DNA from: Paracoccus sp. Z118
GTDB taxonomy: Bacteria; Pseudomonadota; Alphaproteobacteria; Rhodobacterales; Rhodobacteraceae
Length of the DNA: 64,000 nt
NCBI RefSeq assembly: GCF_019061185.1
Contig: NZ_JAHQZU010000002.1
Span: 186,001-250,000, forward strand
Reading direction: 5' to 3'
Part shown: positions 55,002-63,095 of the stretch, piece by piece
Layout: each line of letters opens with the position of its first letter
Numbering within the stretch: position 1 is the stretch's first letter
Notes under the pieces: generated by a model
What the model was told of the DNA's origin: nothing
Databases searched by the model: none
Seen by the model: only the letters and a program-made list of their open reading frames with translations
Position numbers and translations under genes: made by a program

Positions 55002-56672
55002 TCACATGTTCGGATAGTTCGGCCCGTCGCCACCCTGGGGGGTGGTCCAGACGATGTTCTGGCTGGGGTCCTTGATGTCGCAGGTCTTGCAGTGGACACA
55101 GTTCTGGAAGTTGATGACGAAGCGCGCGCCCTCGGGAACGCTGGCGTCCTCGACCACCTCATAGACCGCCGCCGGGCAGTAGCGCTGCGCGGGTTCGGCA
55201 TATTCGGACAGGTTGACCCGGATCGGGATCGTCGGGTCCTTCAGCTTCAGATGCGAAGGCTGGCTTTCCTCGTGGTTGGTGAAGGAAAACGCCACGTTCG
55301 TCAGCCGGTCGAAGCTCAGCCTGCCGTCGGGCTTGGGATAGTCGATCGGCTTGAAGTTCTTCGCCTTGCCGGTCGCGGCGGCGTCGGTCTTGCCGTGTTT
55401 CCAGGTGCCCAGGATGCTGCCCCTGAAAAGCTGTCCGAACCACATGTCCGCCCCGCCCAGCATCAGCGAGCCGATCATGCCGGTGCGCGACCATGCGGGC
55501 TTGACGTTGCGCACCCGCTTGAGGTCGGCCGCGATGGGACCCGAGCGCAGCGCGGCCTCGTATTCCACCAGCTCGTCGCCCTCGCGGCCCGCGGCGATCG
55601 CCTCGGCGGCGGCCTCGGCGGCGTGCATCCCGGACTGGATCGCGTTGTGGCTGCCCTTGATCCGCGGCACGTTCACCAGCCCGGCCGAGCAGCCCAGCAG
55701 GACCGCGCCGGGAACCGTCAGTTTTGGGATCGACTGCCAGCCGCCTTCCGAGATCGCGCGGGCGCCGTAGGCCACGCGCTTGCCGCCCTCCAGCAGCTCG
55801 GCGACCATGGGGTGATGCTTGAAGCGCTGAAACTCCATGTAGGGGTTCAGATACGGGTTCTCGTAATTCAGGTGGACGACGAAGCCGATGTAGAGCTGGT
55901 TGTTTTCCGCGTGATAGATGAACGACCCGCCGCCCGCGTTCTTGCCCAGCGGCCAGCCCATCGTGTGGACGACCGCACCTTCGTTGTGCTTGGCGGGATC
56001 AATGTCCCAGATTTCCTTCAGGCCGATGCCGAACTTCTGCGGCTCGTGCCCGGCCGACAGGTCGTGGCTCTGGATCAGCTGCTTGGCAAGGCTGCCGCGC
56101 ACCCCTTCGGCGATGAAGACATACTTGCCGCGCAGCTCCATCCCTGGCTCGTAGGAGGGGCCGGGGGTGCCGTCGTGGTTCAGCCCCATCTCGCCGGCGA
56201 CGACGCCCGCGACGCGGTTCCCGTCCATCACCAGAGCGCTGGCCGCCATGCCGGGGAAGACTTCCACGCCCATCGCCTCGGCCTGCTCGGCCAGCCAGCG
56301 GCAGACATTGCCAAGGCTGACGATGTAGTTGCCGTGGTTCGACATCAGCCGGGGCATCGGCCAGTTGGGGATGCGGGCCGAGCCGCCCTCGCCCAGCATC
56401 ACGAAGCTGTCCTTCGTGACCTGGGTGCGGATCGGGGCGCCCTTTTCCTTCCAGTCGGGGATCAGTCCGGTCAGCGCGCCGGGGTCCAGCACCGCGCCCG
56501 ACAGGATATGGGCGCCGACCTCCGATCCCTTTTCCAGCACCACCACGTTCAGCTCGGGGTCGATCTGTTTCAGCCGAATCGCCGCCGACAGGCCGGCCGG
56601 CCCCGCGCCCACGATCACAACGTCAAAATCCATCGCCTCGCGTTCGACTTGATCCACGGCTGGCTCCTCCAT
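55002..56672 (-). CDS. Electron-transfer flavoprotein:ubiquinone oxidoreductase
   Basis: A 556-residue membrane-associated flavoprotein that passes electrons from ETF (fed by acyl-CoA dehydrogenases) to ubiquinone. The FAD loop is VVIVGAGPAGLSAAIRLKQ near residue 18; GWPLGKNAGGGSFIYH and GCSAGLVNVPRIKGSHNAIQ-type sequence follow. The 4Fe-4S ligands lie near the C-terminus in RYCPAAVYE and NCVHCKTCDIKDPSQNI. Length is normal. It fits the acyl-CoA dehydrogenase at the window end. Confidence 0.95.
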   Translation of the reverse strand: MEEPAVDQVEREAMDFDVVIVGAGPAGLSAAIRLKQIDPELNVVVLEKGSEVGAHILSGAVLDPGALTGLIPDWKEKGAPIRTQVTKDSFVMLGEGGSARIPNWPMPRLMSNHGNYIVSLGNVCRWLAEQAEAMGVEVFPGMAASALVMDGNRVAGVVAGEMGLNHDGTPGPSYEPGMELRGKYVFIAEGVRGSLAKQLIQSHDLSAGHEPQKFGIGLKEIWDIDPAKHNEGAVVHTMGWPLGKNAGGGSFIYHAENNQLYIGFVVHLNYENPYLNPYMEFQRFKHHPMVAELLEGGKRVAYGARAISEGGWQSIPKLTVPGAVLLGCSAGLVNVPRIKGSHNAIQSGMHAAEAAAEAIAAGREGDELVEYEAALRSGPIAADLKRVRNVKPAWSRTGMIGSLMLGGADMWFGQLFRGSILGTWKHGKTDAAATGKAKNFKPIDYPKPDGRLSFDRLTNVAFSFTNHEESQPSHLKLKDPTIPIRVNLSEYAEPAQRYCPAAVYEVVEDASVPEGARFVINFQNCVHCKTCDIKDPSQNIVWTTPQGGDGPNYPNM

Positions 56673-56827
56673 CGGCGTGCTGACGCAATCTTCCTAGCCG
56701 CTCACCCCCCGGTCCACAATCATTCCGCGGCGTTTTGCCCCCTGCCGCCGGGCGGCGGTGCGCCGCATAATGCCACCGGCCAGCTTGCAAGCCCGCCGGG
56801 TTCGCGCCACGATGCTTTCAGGATGAT

Positions 56828-56856
56828 ACGCCCCCCGCCCCAATGGCCGGGGGCGT
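56828..56856 (+). promoter_or_regulatory. Hairpin in the greA leader
   Basis: An 8-bp perfect inverted repeat (ACGCCCCC / GGGGGCGT) with a 13-base loop, followed by TCGATTTGCTGC and 36 bases before the greA ATG. It could be a weak terminator or attenuator in the leader; GreA itself rescues stalled polymerase, so autoregulation is conceivable (inference). Confidence 0.35.
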
Positions 56857-56892
56857 TCGATTTGCTGCTTTGGGGCACCGCCCGGAGGACCG

Positions 56893-57363
56893 ATGGAAAA
56901 GATACCGATGACCCGCGCCGGCTTCGACCTGCTGGACAAGGAATTGCGCGACCTCAAGGGTGTCGAGCGTCCGGCCGTGATCCGCGCCATCGCGGAAGCG
57001 CGCGAGCATGGCGATCTGTCGGAAAACGCAGAATATCATTCCGCGCGCGAAAAGCAGAGCTTCATCGAGGGCCGCATCAAGGAGCTGGAGATGGTCATCT
57101 CGCGCGCCGAGGTGATCGACGTGTCCAAGCTGTCGGGCAGCGTCAAGTTCGGCGCCAAGGTGACGGTGGTGGACGAGGACACCGAGGAGGAAAAGACCTT
57201 CCAGCTGGTCGGCGAGCAGGAGGCGGATCTGGAACGCGGCCTGCTCAACGTCCGCTCGCCGCTGGCCCGCGCCCTGATCGGCAAGGACGAGGGCGACAGC
57301 GTCGAGGTGGTCACGCCCGGCGGCGACAAGGCCTACGAGATCCTGTCGATCCGGTATGAGTGA
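56893..57363 (+). CDS. greA: Transcription elongation factor GreA
   Basis: A 156-residue factor that enters the secondary channel of RNA polymerase and triggers cleavage of backtracked RNA. The N-terminal coiled coil has the tip acidic pair in [16 protein letters not shown]; the C-terminal FKBP-like domain includes [15 protein letters not shown] and [15 protein letters not shown]. Length is normal. It diverges from etfQO and overlaps the next gene by 8 bases. Confidence 0.95.
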   Translation: MEKIPMTRAGFDLLDKELRDLKGVERPAVIRAIAEAREHGDLSENAEYHSAREKQSFIEGRIKELEMVISRAEVIDVSKLSGSVKFGAKVTVVDEDTEEEKTFQLVGEQEADLERGLLNVRSPLARALIGKDEGDSVEVVTPGGDKAYEILSIRYE

Positions 57364-58285
57364 GCTTCGCGGCAGCCTGCGCGGTCTGCTGGAGGGCGGC
57401 GGCTCGGGCGAGCGCCCGGTGATGATCGGGCTGGCCGCCGCGGCCCTGTGGATCGCGGCCGTGCTGCTGTTCTGGCTGCTCGGCCCCGAGGGCTCCGGCC
57501 GGACCAGCGGCGCGGGCTGGCTGCTGCGCGCGGCGGGGCTTATCTCGCCGCTGGCCCTGATCTGGATGGCCGTGAGCCTTGCCCGCACCATCGCGGCTCT
57601 GCGGGCCGAGGCGGACGATCTGCGCGCCGAACTGGCGCGGGTGCAGGATGCCGCCGCCAGCCCCGTGGGACGGCCGCGCGAGGTGCCGCCCGCCGCCCGG
57701 CCCGTCCAGACCTCTCGCGCCCCGGCCCGCCCCGGTGCTGCCGCCCGCCCGCAGGCCGATGCCCGCCAGAGCGCACTGCCGCTGGAGGATGACGAGCCGC
57801 CCGCCGCCATCTCGCCCATCGACCTGCTGCGGGCGCTGAACTTTCCCGACGGCCCCGACGATGTCGAGGCGATCCGCGCCCTGCGCGCGGCGCTGGCCGA
57901 TCACGACACGATGCGGCTGATCCGCGCCGCGCAGGATGTCGTCACGCTGCTGGCGCAGGCCGGCGTCTATATGGACGACCTCGCCCCCCGCCCCGCCCCC
58001 GCGCCGCTGTGGCGCGGCTTTGCCGAAGGCGCGCGCGGGCCGCAGATGGCGGCGCTGGCCGGCGTCGATGACGAGGCGGCGCTGGACCGGGCCACGAACC
58101 TCCTGCGGGGGGACGAGATCTTCCGCGACGCCGCCCATCACTTCATGCGCCAGTTCGACCGGATGCTGACCCGCATGGCGCCTGAGCTCGAGGACGAGTT
58201 CCTCGGCGCGATGACCGAAACCCGCTCGGGCCGGGCCTTCGTGCTGCTGGGGCAAAGCTCGGGCATCTTCAGCAGCGGCACCTGA
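57356..58285 (+). CDS. Conserved Rhodobacteraceae membrane protein, function unknown
   Basis: A 309-residue protein with two N-terminal helices ([20 protein letters not shown] and [20 protein letters not shown]). A short coiled coil ([15 protein letters not shown]) and a Pro/Ala-rich linker follow. The C-terminal soluble domain ([18 protein letters not shown] to [15 protein letters not shown]) is helical and ends in a conserved-looking Gly/Ser motif. The start overlaps greA. I recognise it as a family seen after greA in relatives but know no function. Confidence 0.75.
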   Translation: MSELRGSLRGLLEGGGSGERPVMIGLAAAALWIAAVLLFWLLGPEGSGRTSGAGWLLRAAGLISPLALIWMAVSLARTIAALRAEADDLRAELARVQDAAASPVGRPREVPPAARPVQTSRAPARPGAAARPQADARQSALPLEDDEPPAAISPIDLLRALNFPDGPDDVEAIRALRAALADHDTMRLIRAAQDVVTLLAQAGVYMDDLAPRPAPAPLWRGFAEGARGPQMAALAGVDDEAALDRATNLLRGDEIFRDAAHHFMRQFDRMLTRMAPELEDEFLGAMTETRSGRAFVLLGQSSGIFSSGT

Positions 58286-58312
58286 CAGGCGCCGGAAAAC
58301 AGCGAGGGAACA

Positions 58313-59143
58313 ATGACGACCGAGGCACCCCAGGACGGCCCGCTTTCCGGCATGCTGGCCGTGTCCATCGCCGCGAACGCGCCGGGGCCCGAGGCGGCGG
58401 CGCTGCTGCGGGCCGAAGGGATGCGCATCGTCAAGATCGAAGGCCCGGCGGGCGATCTGCTGATCGAGGCCGCGCCGGGCTGGTATGCCGAGCTGACCGA
58501 AGACGTCGAGGTCCGCAAGCTGGACCTGCGCTCGGAGTCCGGCTTCGCCGAGTTCCGGGGGCTGCTGGCCGAGGCCGACCTGCTCATCACCAGCCACCGC
58601 CGCGCGGGGCTGACCCGGCTCGGGATAACCGTCCCGGCGCTGGCGGCGATCAACGCCGATCTCTGCTGGATCGAGATCGTGGGCGACAATGAGGCGCCGG
58701 ATGTCCCCGGCCATAACCTCACCTACCAGTTCAGGGCCGGGCTGCTGGCCCCGCCCGCGATGCCGCGCACGGCGTTGGCCGATCTGGCGGGCGCGCGCGA
58801 TGCCGCCCGCGCCGCGCTGGCGCTGCTGCTGGGGCGGGCCCGCGGCCGGGCCGAACGGCACCGCACCATCGGCCTGCGCCAGTCCGCCGAGGCCCTCGAC
58901 GCCCCGGTGCGCCACGGGCTGTCGGTCGATGGGGGCTTCCTGTCGGGCGCGCTGCCGAACTATCGCATCTACGCGTTGAGCGACGGCTGGGCCGCCGTCG
59001 CCGCGCTCGAGCCGCATTTCGCCGCCCGCTTCGACGCGGCGGTGGGGGCCGATCCCGCCGCCTTCTTCGCAGCCGCCACAGTGGCCGAGATCGAGACGCT
59101 GGCCGAGGCGCAGGATCTGCCGATCGAGGCAGTGGCGGGCTGA
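58313..59143 (+). CDS. Short CoA-transferase III / AMACR-like protein
   Basis: A 276-residue member of the CaiB/alpha-methylacyl-CoA racemase superfamily: LAVSIAANAPGPEAAALLRAEG and KIEGPAGD at the start, GLTRLGITVPALAAINADL in the middle. Full members have about 380 residues; this one lacks much of the second domain. The His of GHN (usual GHD) and the Asp of ALADLAGARDA align with the catalytic pair of racemases, so activity is possible. Substrate unknown. GAGGGA precedes the ATG. Confidence 0.75.
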   Translation: MTTEAPQDGPLSGMLAVSIAANAPGPEAAALLRAEGMRIVKIEGPAGDLLIEAAPGWYAELTEDVEVRKLDLRSESGFAEFRGLLAEADLLITSHRRAGLTRLGITVPALAAINADLCWIEIVGDNEAPDVPGHNLTYQFRAGLLAPPAMPRTALADLAGARDAARAALALLLGRARGRAERHRTIGLRQSAEALDAPVRHGLSVDGGFLSGALPNYRIYALSDGWAAVAALEPHFAARFDAAVGADPAAFFAAATVAEIETLAEAQDLPIEAVAG

Positions 59144-59195
59144 CGCGGATCGGCGGCCGCCGCAGGCGACGCGCTCGGCGCATCAGGGCGCTCCG

Positions 59196-59750
59196 CTATC
59201 GATAGACGGTGAGGCGCAGCACCCGCGCTCCGCCCGGCCATCCCCGCTGCGGCGCGAACCCGGCGCGGCGGAAGGCGGCCAACGCCGGGGCGTTGCGGCG
59301 CGCGACCTCGGCCCGCAGGCCCGGATGGCCGCGCCGTTCCGCCTCGGTCAAGGCGGCGGCGATCAGAAGGGCGGCGACGCCGCGCCCGCGCCAGCCGGGC
59401 GACACGACGAGGCAGTCCAGCACCAGATCCGCCGTCCGCGGCGCGGCAAGGCCCAGGACCCGGTCGAGTGCCGCCGCGGCCCTGCCGCGCGGCAGCGCGA
59501 GCGCCCCGCCCCTCGGGCCGCGCAGTCCGGTCAGGCCGACCAGCCGCCCCTGCCCGTCCAGCGCGGCGATGATCCGCTCGCGCCGCAGTCCGCGCCGGAT
59601 CAGGACAAGCGCCGTGCGCCGGTCCGACCAAGGTGCGATCTCCCGCCCGAACTCCTCCGCGATCAGCCGCGCGGCGTCTGCCCGCACCGCCAGCGGCAGC
59701 GGCCGCACGAGGCGCAGTTGCAGGGGCGTGTGGCGGGACTGGCGGTTCAT
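59196..59750 (-). CDS. GNAT family acetyltransferase
   Basis: A 184-residue protein with the acetyl-CoA loop SPGWRGRGVAALLIAAALTE (about residues 117-136) and the following ARRNAPALAAFRRAGFAP, both typical of GNAT enzymes. The N-terminal 70 residues contain no recognised substrate domain. The ATG at 59750 excludes a longer Arg-rich extension to 59927 that lacks homology. Substrate unknown. It stands between two plus-strand genes. Confidence 0.8.
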   Translation of the reverse strand: MNRQSRHTPLQLRLVRPLPLAVRADAARLIAEEFGREIAPWSDRRTALVLIRRGLRRERIIAALDGQGRLVGLTGLRGPRGGALALPRGRAAAALDRVLGLAAPRTADLVLDCLVVSPGWRGRGVAALLIAAALTEAERRGHPGLRAEVARRNAPALAAFRRAGFAPQRGWPGGARVLRLTVYR

Positions 59751-59996
59751 GGCTGCACAGCTTGCCCGCAGGGACGAGGCGCCGCAACGGCAGCGGCCCC
59801 GGCGCCACCGGATCAGACCTCGCGGAACCGCTGCCGCAGCGCGGAAAGCCGCCCTCGGCCAGTTTCTCCGGGCATGATCCGAGCGCACGAAGCAGCATCG
59901 CAGACACGCCGAATCCACCCTAGGCACCCCCGCTTGTGCCTGCGAGACAACGCCCTATGGTGGCCGCCGGATTTTCCTTTCAGGCCGCCCCTTTCC

Positions 59997-60794
59997 ATGT
60001 CCGCTTCTCCTTCCCCCGCGCGCCGTTCCTCTCGCGGCGGCCCCGATCCGGCGCTTTCCGAAACTCCCCCGCAGGCGTTCCGCCGGGGCATGGTCCAGGC
60101 CCTGCCGTTCCTGCTCGTGCTGATTCCGTTCGGGATGCTGTTCGGGGTCGTCGCGCAGGCGGCGGGGATGCGGGTGGTCGAGACGATGGGCTTTTCCATC
60201 GTCGTGCTGGCGGGTGCCTCGCAATTCGCCGCGATGGAGCTGATGGCGCAGAACGCGCCGGTGCTGCTGATCCTCGCCTCGGCCTTGGCGGTGAACCTTC
60301 GGATGGCGATGTATTCCGCCTCGCTGGTCCCGCATTTCGGGGACGCGAAGCCGTGGGAGCGGGCGCTGATCGCCTATTGCCTCGTCGATCAGGGCTACGC
60401 GATGGCGATCCAGAACGCCGAGGCGCATCCGGGGCTTTCCACCCGGCAGAAGGTCGCGCATTTCTTCGGCGCCTCGCTGGTGCTCTGCCCGCCGTGGTTC
60501 CTGTTCACCTATCTCGGCGCGACGGCGGGGAACTTCATTCCCGCCGCATGGCCGCTGGATTTCGCGGTGCCGATCACCTTTCTGTCGATGGTCGCGCCGA
60601 TGCTGCGGACGCTGGCCCATCTGGCGGCGGCGGCGGCGTCGATCCTGCTGGCGCTGGCGCTGGCCGGGCTGCCGAGCGGCAGCGGCCTGCTGATCGCCGC
60701 GCCGCTCGGCATGGCCGTGGGCGCGTGGGTGGAGACGCTGACCGCCCGTCGGGCCAACCGCCTGAACTATCCGGTGAAAAGGGCAGGACGATGA
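59997..60794 (+). CDS. azlC: Branched-chain amino acid exporter large subunit AzlC
   Basis: A 265-residue membrane protein with about six to seven helices. The AzlC signature is present: FLLVLIPFGMLFGVVAQAAG, FSIVVLAGASQFAAMELM and AVNLRMAMYSASLVPHF. With AzlD it exports branched-chain amino acids or related compounds. The ATG at 59997 is preceded by a polar Ser/Arg-rich lead that other members also have. It overlaps azlD by 4 bases. Confidence 0.9.
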   Translation: MSASPSPARRSSRGGPDPALSETPPQAFRRGMVQALPFLLVLIPFGMLFGVVAQAAGMRVVETMGFSIVVLAGASQFAAMELMAQNAPVLLILASALAVNLRMAMYSASLVPHFGDAKPWERALIAYCLVDQGYAMAIQNAEAHPGLSTRQKVAHFFGASLVLCPPWFLFTYLGATAGNFIPAAWPLDFAVPITFLSMVAPMLRTLAHLAAAAASILLALALAGLPSGSGLLIAAPLGMAVGAWVETLTARRANRLNYPVKRAGR

Positions 60795-61117
60795 GCTACT
60801 CGATCCCGACCATCTGGTTCATCATCGTCGTGCTGGGGATCGGCACGTTCCTGCTGCGCTGGTCGTTCCTCGGCGCGATGGGCAACCGTCCTTTCCCGCT
60901 CTGGGCGCAGCGGCTGCTGCGCTATACCGCCGTGTCGGTGCTGCCCGCGCTGATCGCGCCGATGGTGATGTGGCCCGCGGCGACGGGCGGGCGGCCCGAT
61001 CCGGCGCGGCTGGGCGCCGCCGCCGCGACGATCGTCGTGGGGCTGCTGACCCGCAACACGCTGGCCGCCATCCTTGCCGGAGGGGTCGTGCTGGGGCTGG
61101 GAACCTATCTCGCCTGA
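60791..61117 (+). CDS. azlD: Branched-chain amino acid exporter small subunit AzlD
   Basis: A 108-residue protein with four hydrophobic segments (TIWFIIVVLGIGTFLLRW, YTAVSVLPALIAPMVMW, ARLGAAAATIVVGLLTRN, LAAILAGGVVLGLGTYL), standard AzlD size and pattern including the FLLRWSF and RNTLAAI motifs. ATG 60791 overlaps the azlC stop as ATGA. Its end overlaps the converging lipoprotein by 13 bases. Confidence 0.9.
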   Translation: MSYSIPTIWFIIVVLGIGTFLLRWSFLGAMGNRPFPLWAQRLLRYTAVSVLPALIAPMVMWPAATGGRPDPARLGAAAATIVVGLLTRNTLAAILAGGVVLGLGTYLA

Positions 61118-61764
61118 GCGATCCGTTCGGACCTGAGCTGGCCGTTCACATACCCTTCGATCGTGCCGTTCTTCTGGCGCAGCAGCACGTCGTGGTTGTT
61201 GGCCGGATCTCCGTCCATCCAGCGATGCGAGACGACGCCCGGCAGCGTCAGGAACCAGTCCCGCAGCTTGAGCGGGCTGAACCCGCCCGGCGCGCCCTGA
61301 AAGCCCGGCACCTGCCGCAGCACCGACGAGGTCGCCACGGCGCAGAAGGACTTGTTGGCGGCCCCGTTCGCCTCGGCCGCGCGGATCGCCATGTCGGCCA
61401 CCTCGCGCGTGACCATCACGCGGTCCTCGGCGACCCAGTAGGTCTGCCGCGCGTGGTAGTCGATATAGAAGCGTTTGAAGTTGTCGGTGATCCCGTAAAG
61501 CACGTCGCCGCGTTCGGGGATATGGGGATGCTGCCAGCTTCCCGCGGGATCGAAGATCACCCGCTGGCTGCCGTTGATCATCAGCGCGGAATGGGCCCCC
61601 TCACCACGCTGGATGCCGATGACGGTGTAAAGCGTGATCGACGGCGGCTCGTCCGACACGAACCGGGCGGCGCGCACGGCCTCGTCGCCGGCCCATCGGT
61701 TGTCAGCGCCGCAGGCGGCAAGCACGGCCGGCAGCGCGAGCGCGATGAAGGAACGCCGGTGCAT
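61105..61764 (-). CDS. Conserved lipoprotein, function unknown
   Basis: A 219-residue protein with a lipobox (ALPAVLAAC, Cys about residue 18). The mature domain begins ARFVSDEPPSITLYTVIG and has HSALMINGSQRVIFDPAGSW, HARQTYWVAEDRV and a Cys in NKSFCAVATSSVLRQV. The His plus later Cys recall papain-like or NlpC-type folds, but I could not place catalytic residues with confidence. It is a single gene between azlD and the COX IV gene. Confidence 0.7.
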   Translation of the reverse strand: MHRRSFIALALPAVLAACGADNRWAGDEAVRAARFVSDEPPSITLYTVIGIQRGEGAHSALMINGSQRVIFDPAGSWQHPHIPERGDVLYGITDNFKRFYIDYHARQTYWVAEDRVMVTREVADMAIRAAEANGAANKSFCAVATSSVLRQVPGFQGAPGGFSPLKLRDWFLTLPGVVSHRWMDGDPANNHDVLLRQKNGTIEGYVNGQLRSERIAQAR

Positions 61765-61824
61765 GATGGTTCAGCCCCTCGATTCCGACGCCGGGCTGTG
61801 GCCGCCCGGTCGCCGCGGTCCCTC

Positions 61825-62004
61825 TCAGGAGTTGGCCAGCGCCAGGAAGATCAGCACGACCGCAATGGCGGCGACGTTCCACGCCAGGAATTTCACGAAC
61901 CCGTCGAAGGTGCGCTTGTGGTTGGTGGCGTCCACCGTGCCGGCGGCATCGTTGCGCATGTCCTGCGCGTGGGCGTTGCGGGCGGTATCGTGGGTCGTGG
62001 CCAT
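61825..62004 (-). CDS. aa3-type cytochrome c oxidase subunit IV
   Basis: A 59-residue small subunit with one membrane helix near the C-terminus (NVAAIAVVLIFLALANS) after a polar, His-rich head with the family pattern NHKRTFDGFVKF. It packs against the aa3 oxidase and is not needed for proton pumping. As in many alphaproteobacteria it lies away from the catalytic subunits. Confidence 0.88.
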   Translation of the reverse strand: MATTHDTARNAHAQDMRNDAAGTVDATNHKRTFDGFVKFLAWNVAAIAVVLIFLALANS

Positions 62005-62069
62005 CGGCGTCCTCCTCCGGTCGTGTCCTTGGTGCGTTGCGGATGTGCTAACCCGAATGAACCGGGCTG

Positions 62070-63095
62070 TCACGCCCCCCACAGCGTTCCGCCGTCCTTT
62101 GTCCGCCCCACCGGCGCGATCAGGCCACGCTGGCGCAGGCAGTTGATATGGGCGACCGCCTCGACCACCGCGAGGCCGAAGACGGCATCCTCGATCCGGC
62201 GCCGGAACAGCAGGTCGAAGCAGCCGACCGCGGTGCGGGGCGCGCGCCGCAGATCCTCCGCCAGCCGGGTCAGGGCCGATTCGTGATTCTCGGTCATCGC
62301 CGAAAGCCGCGCGGGAAGGCCCCGGAAGGGCAGCTTGTGGCCGGGCAGGACGAGATGGCGGTCCTCGGCCAGCGCGGCCAGCGTCGCGCAGCTTTCCAGC
62401 CAGCCGGTCACGGGATCGGCGTCGGGCTCGTTCGGATAGACGCCGAGATTGGGCGAGATGCCCGGCAGGATCTGGTCGGCGCCGATCACCAGGTCGTCAT
62501 CCTGCGACCAGAGCGTCACCTGCTCGGGCGCGTGACCCTCGCCCAGCACCACCCGCCAGTCGCGGCCGCCGAAACGGACCTCCTGCCCCTCGGTCAGCCG
62601 GACAAAGCCCGGCGGCAGCGGATGGGCGTTGTCCGAGGCGTTCCACGGCCGCTCGGCCATCCGCGCCGCCAGCTTGTCCGCCGGCATTCCGGCGCGTCGC
62701 CAGAACGCTTCCTGCTGCGGCGTCGCCTGTTCCTGCACGTCCAGCCACAGCATCCGCGCCATGAGCCAGCTTGCCCGGCTGGTCCACAGCTCGGCCCCGC
62801 GCGTCATCAGCCAACCGGCAAGGCCGATATGGTCCGAGTGGTGGTGCGTCGCGATCACCCGCACCACGGGCGCCCCGGAAAGAGGGCCGTCCAGCAGCGC
62901 CTGCCACGCCGCGCGGGCGCGGGGGGTGTCGAAGCCGGTATCGACGACCGTCCAGCCTTCCGCGTCACGGAAGGCGTAGGAGTTCACGTGGTTCAGCCGC
63001 ATCGGCAGCGGCAGGCGCATCCACAGGACGTCCGGCGCGATCTCCACAGCCTCGCCGTCAGCCGGGGCATCGGTCCACGGGTGGTGGATCGTCAC
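62070..63095 (-). CDS. MBL-fold metallo-hydrolase
   Basis: A 341-residue metallo-beta-lactamase-fold hydrolase. Metal ligands lie in ATHHHSDHIGLAGWL (HxHxDH), VVLGEGHAPEQVTLW (the usual third His) and LVLPGHKLPFRG. NHVNSYAFRDAEGWTVVDTG is typical of the glyoxalase II-like group. A C-terminal helical domain of about 90 residues is also seen in GloB-like relatives. The start is GTG at 63095, overlapping the acyl-CoA dehydrogenase stop. Substrate unknown; a thioesterase role beside the acyl-CoA dehydrogenase is plausible (inference). Confidence 0.85.
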   Translation of the reverse strand: MTIHHPWTDAPADGEAVEIAPDVLWMRLPLPMRLNHVNSYAFRDAEGWTVVDTGFDTPRARAAWQALLDGPLSGAPVVRVIATHHHSDHIGLAGWLMTRGAELWTSRASWLMARMLWLDVQEQATPQQEAFWRRAGMPADKLAARMAERPWNASDNAHPLPPGFVRLTEGQEVRFGGRDWRVVLGEGHAPEQVTLWSQDDDLVIGADQILPGISPNLGVYPNEPDADPVTGWLESCATLAALAEDRHLVLPGHKLPFRGLPARLSAMTENHESALTRLAEDLRRAPRTAVGCFDLLFRRRIEDAVFGLAVVEAVAHINCLRQRGLIAPVGRTKDGGTLWGA

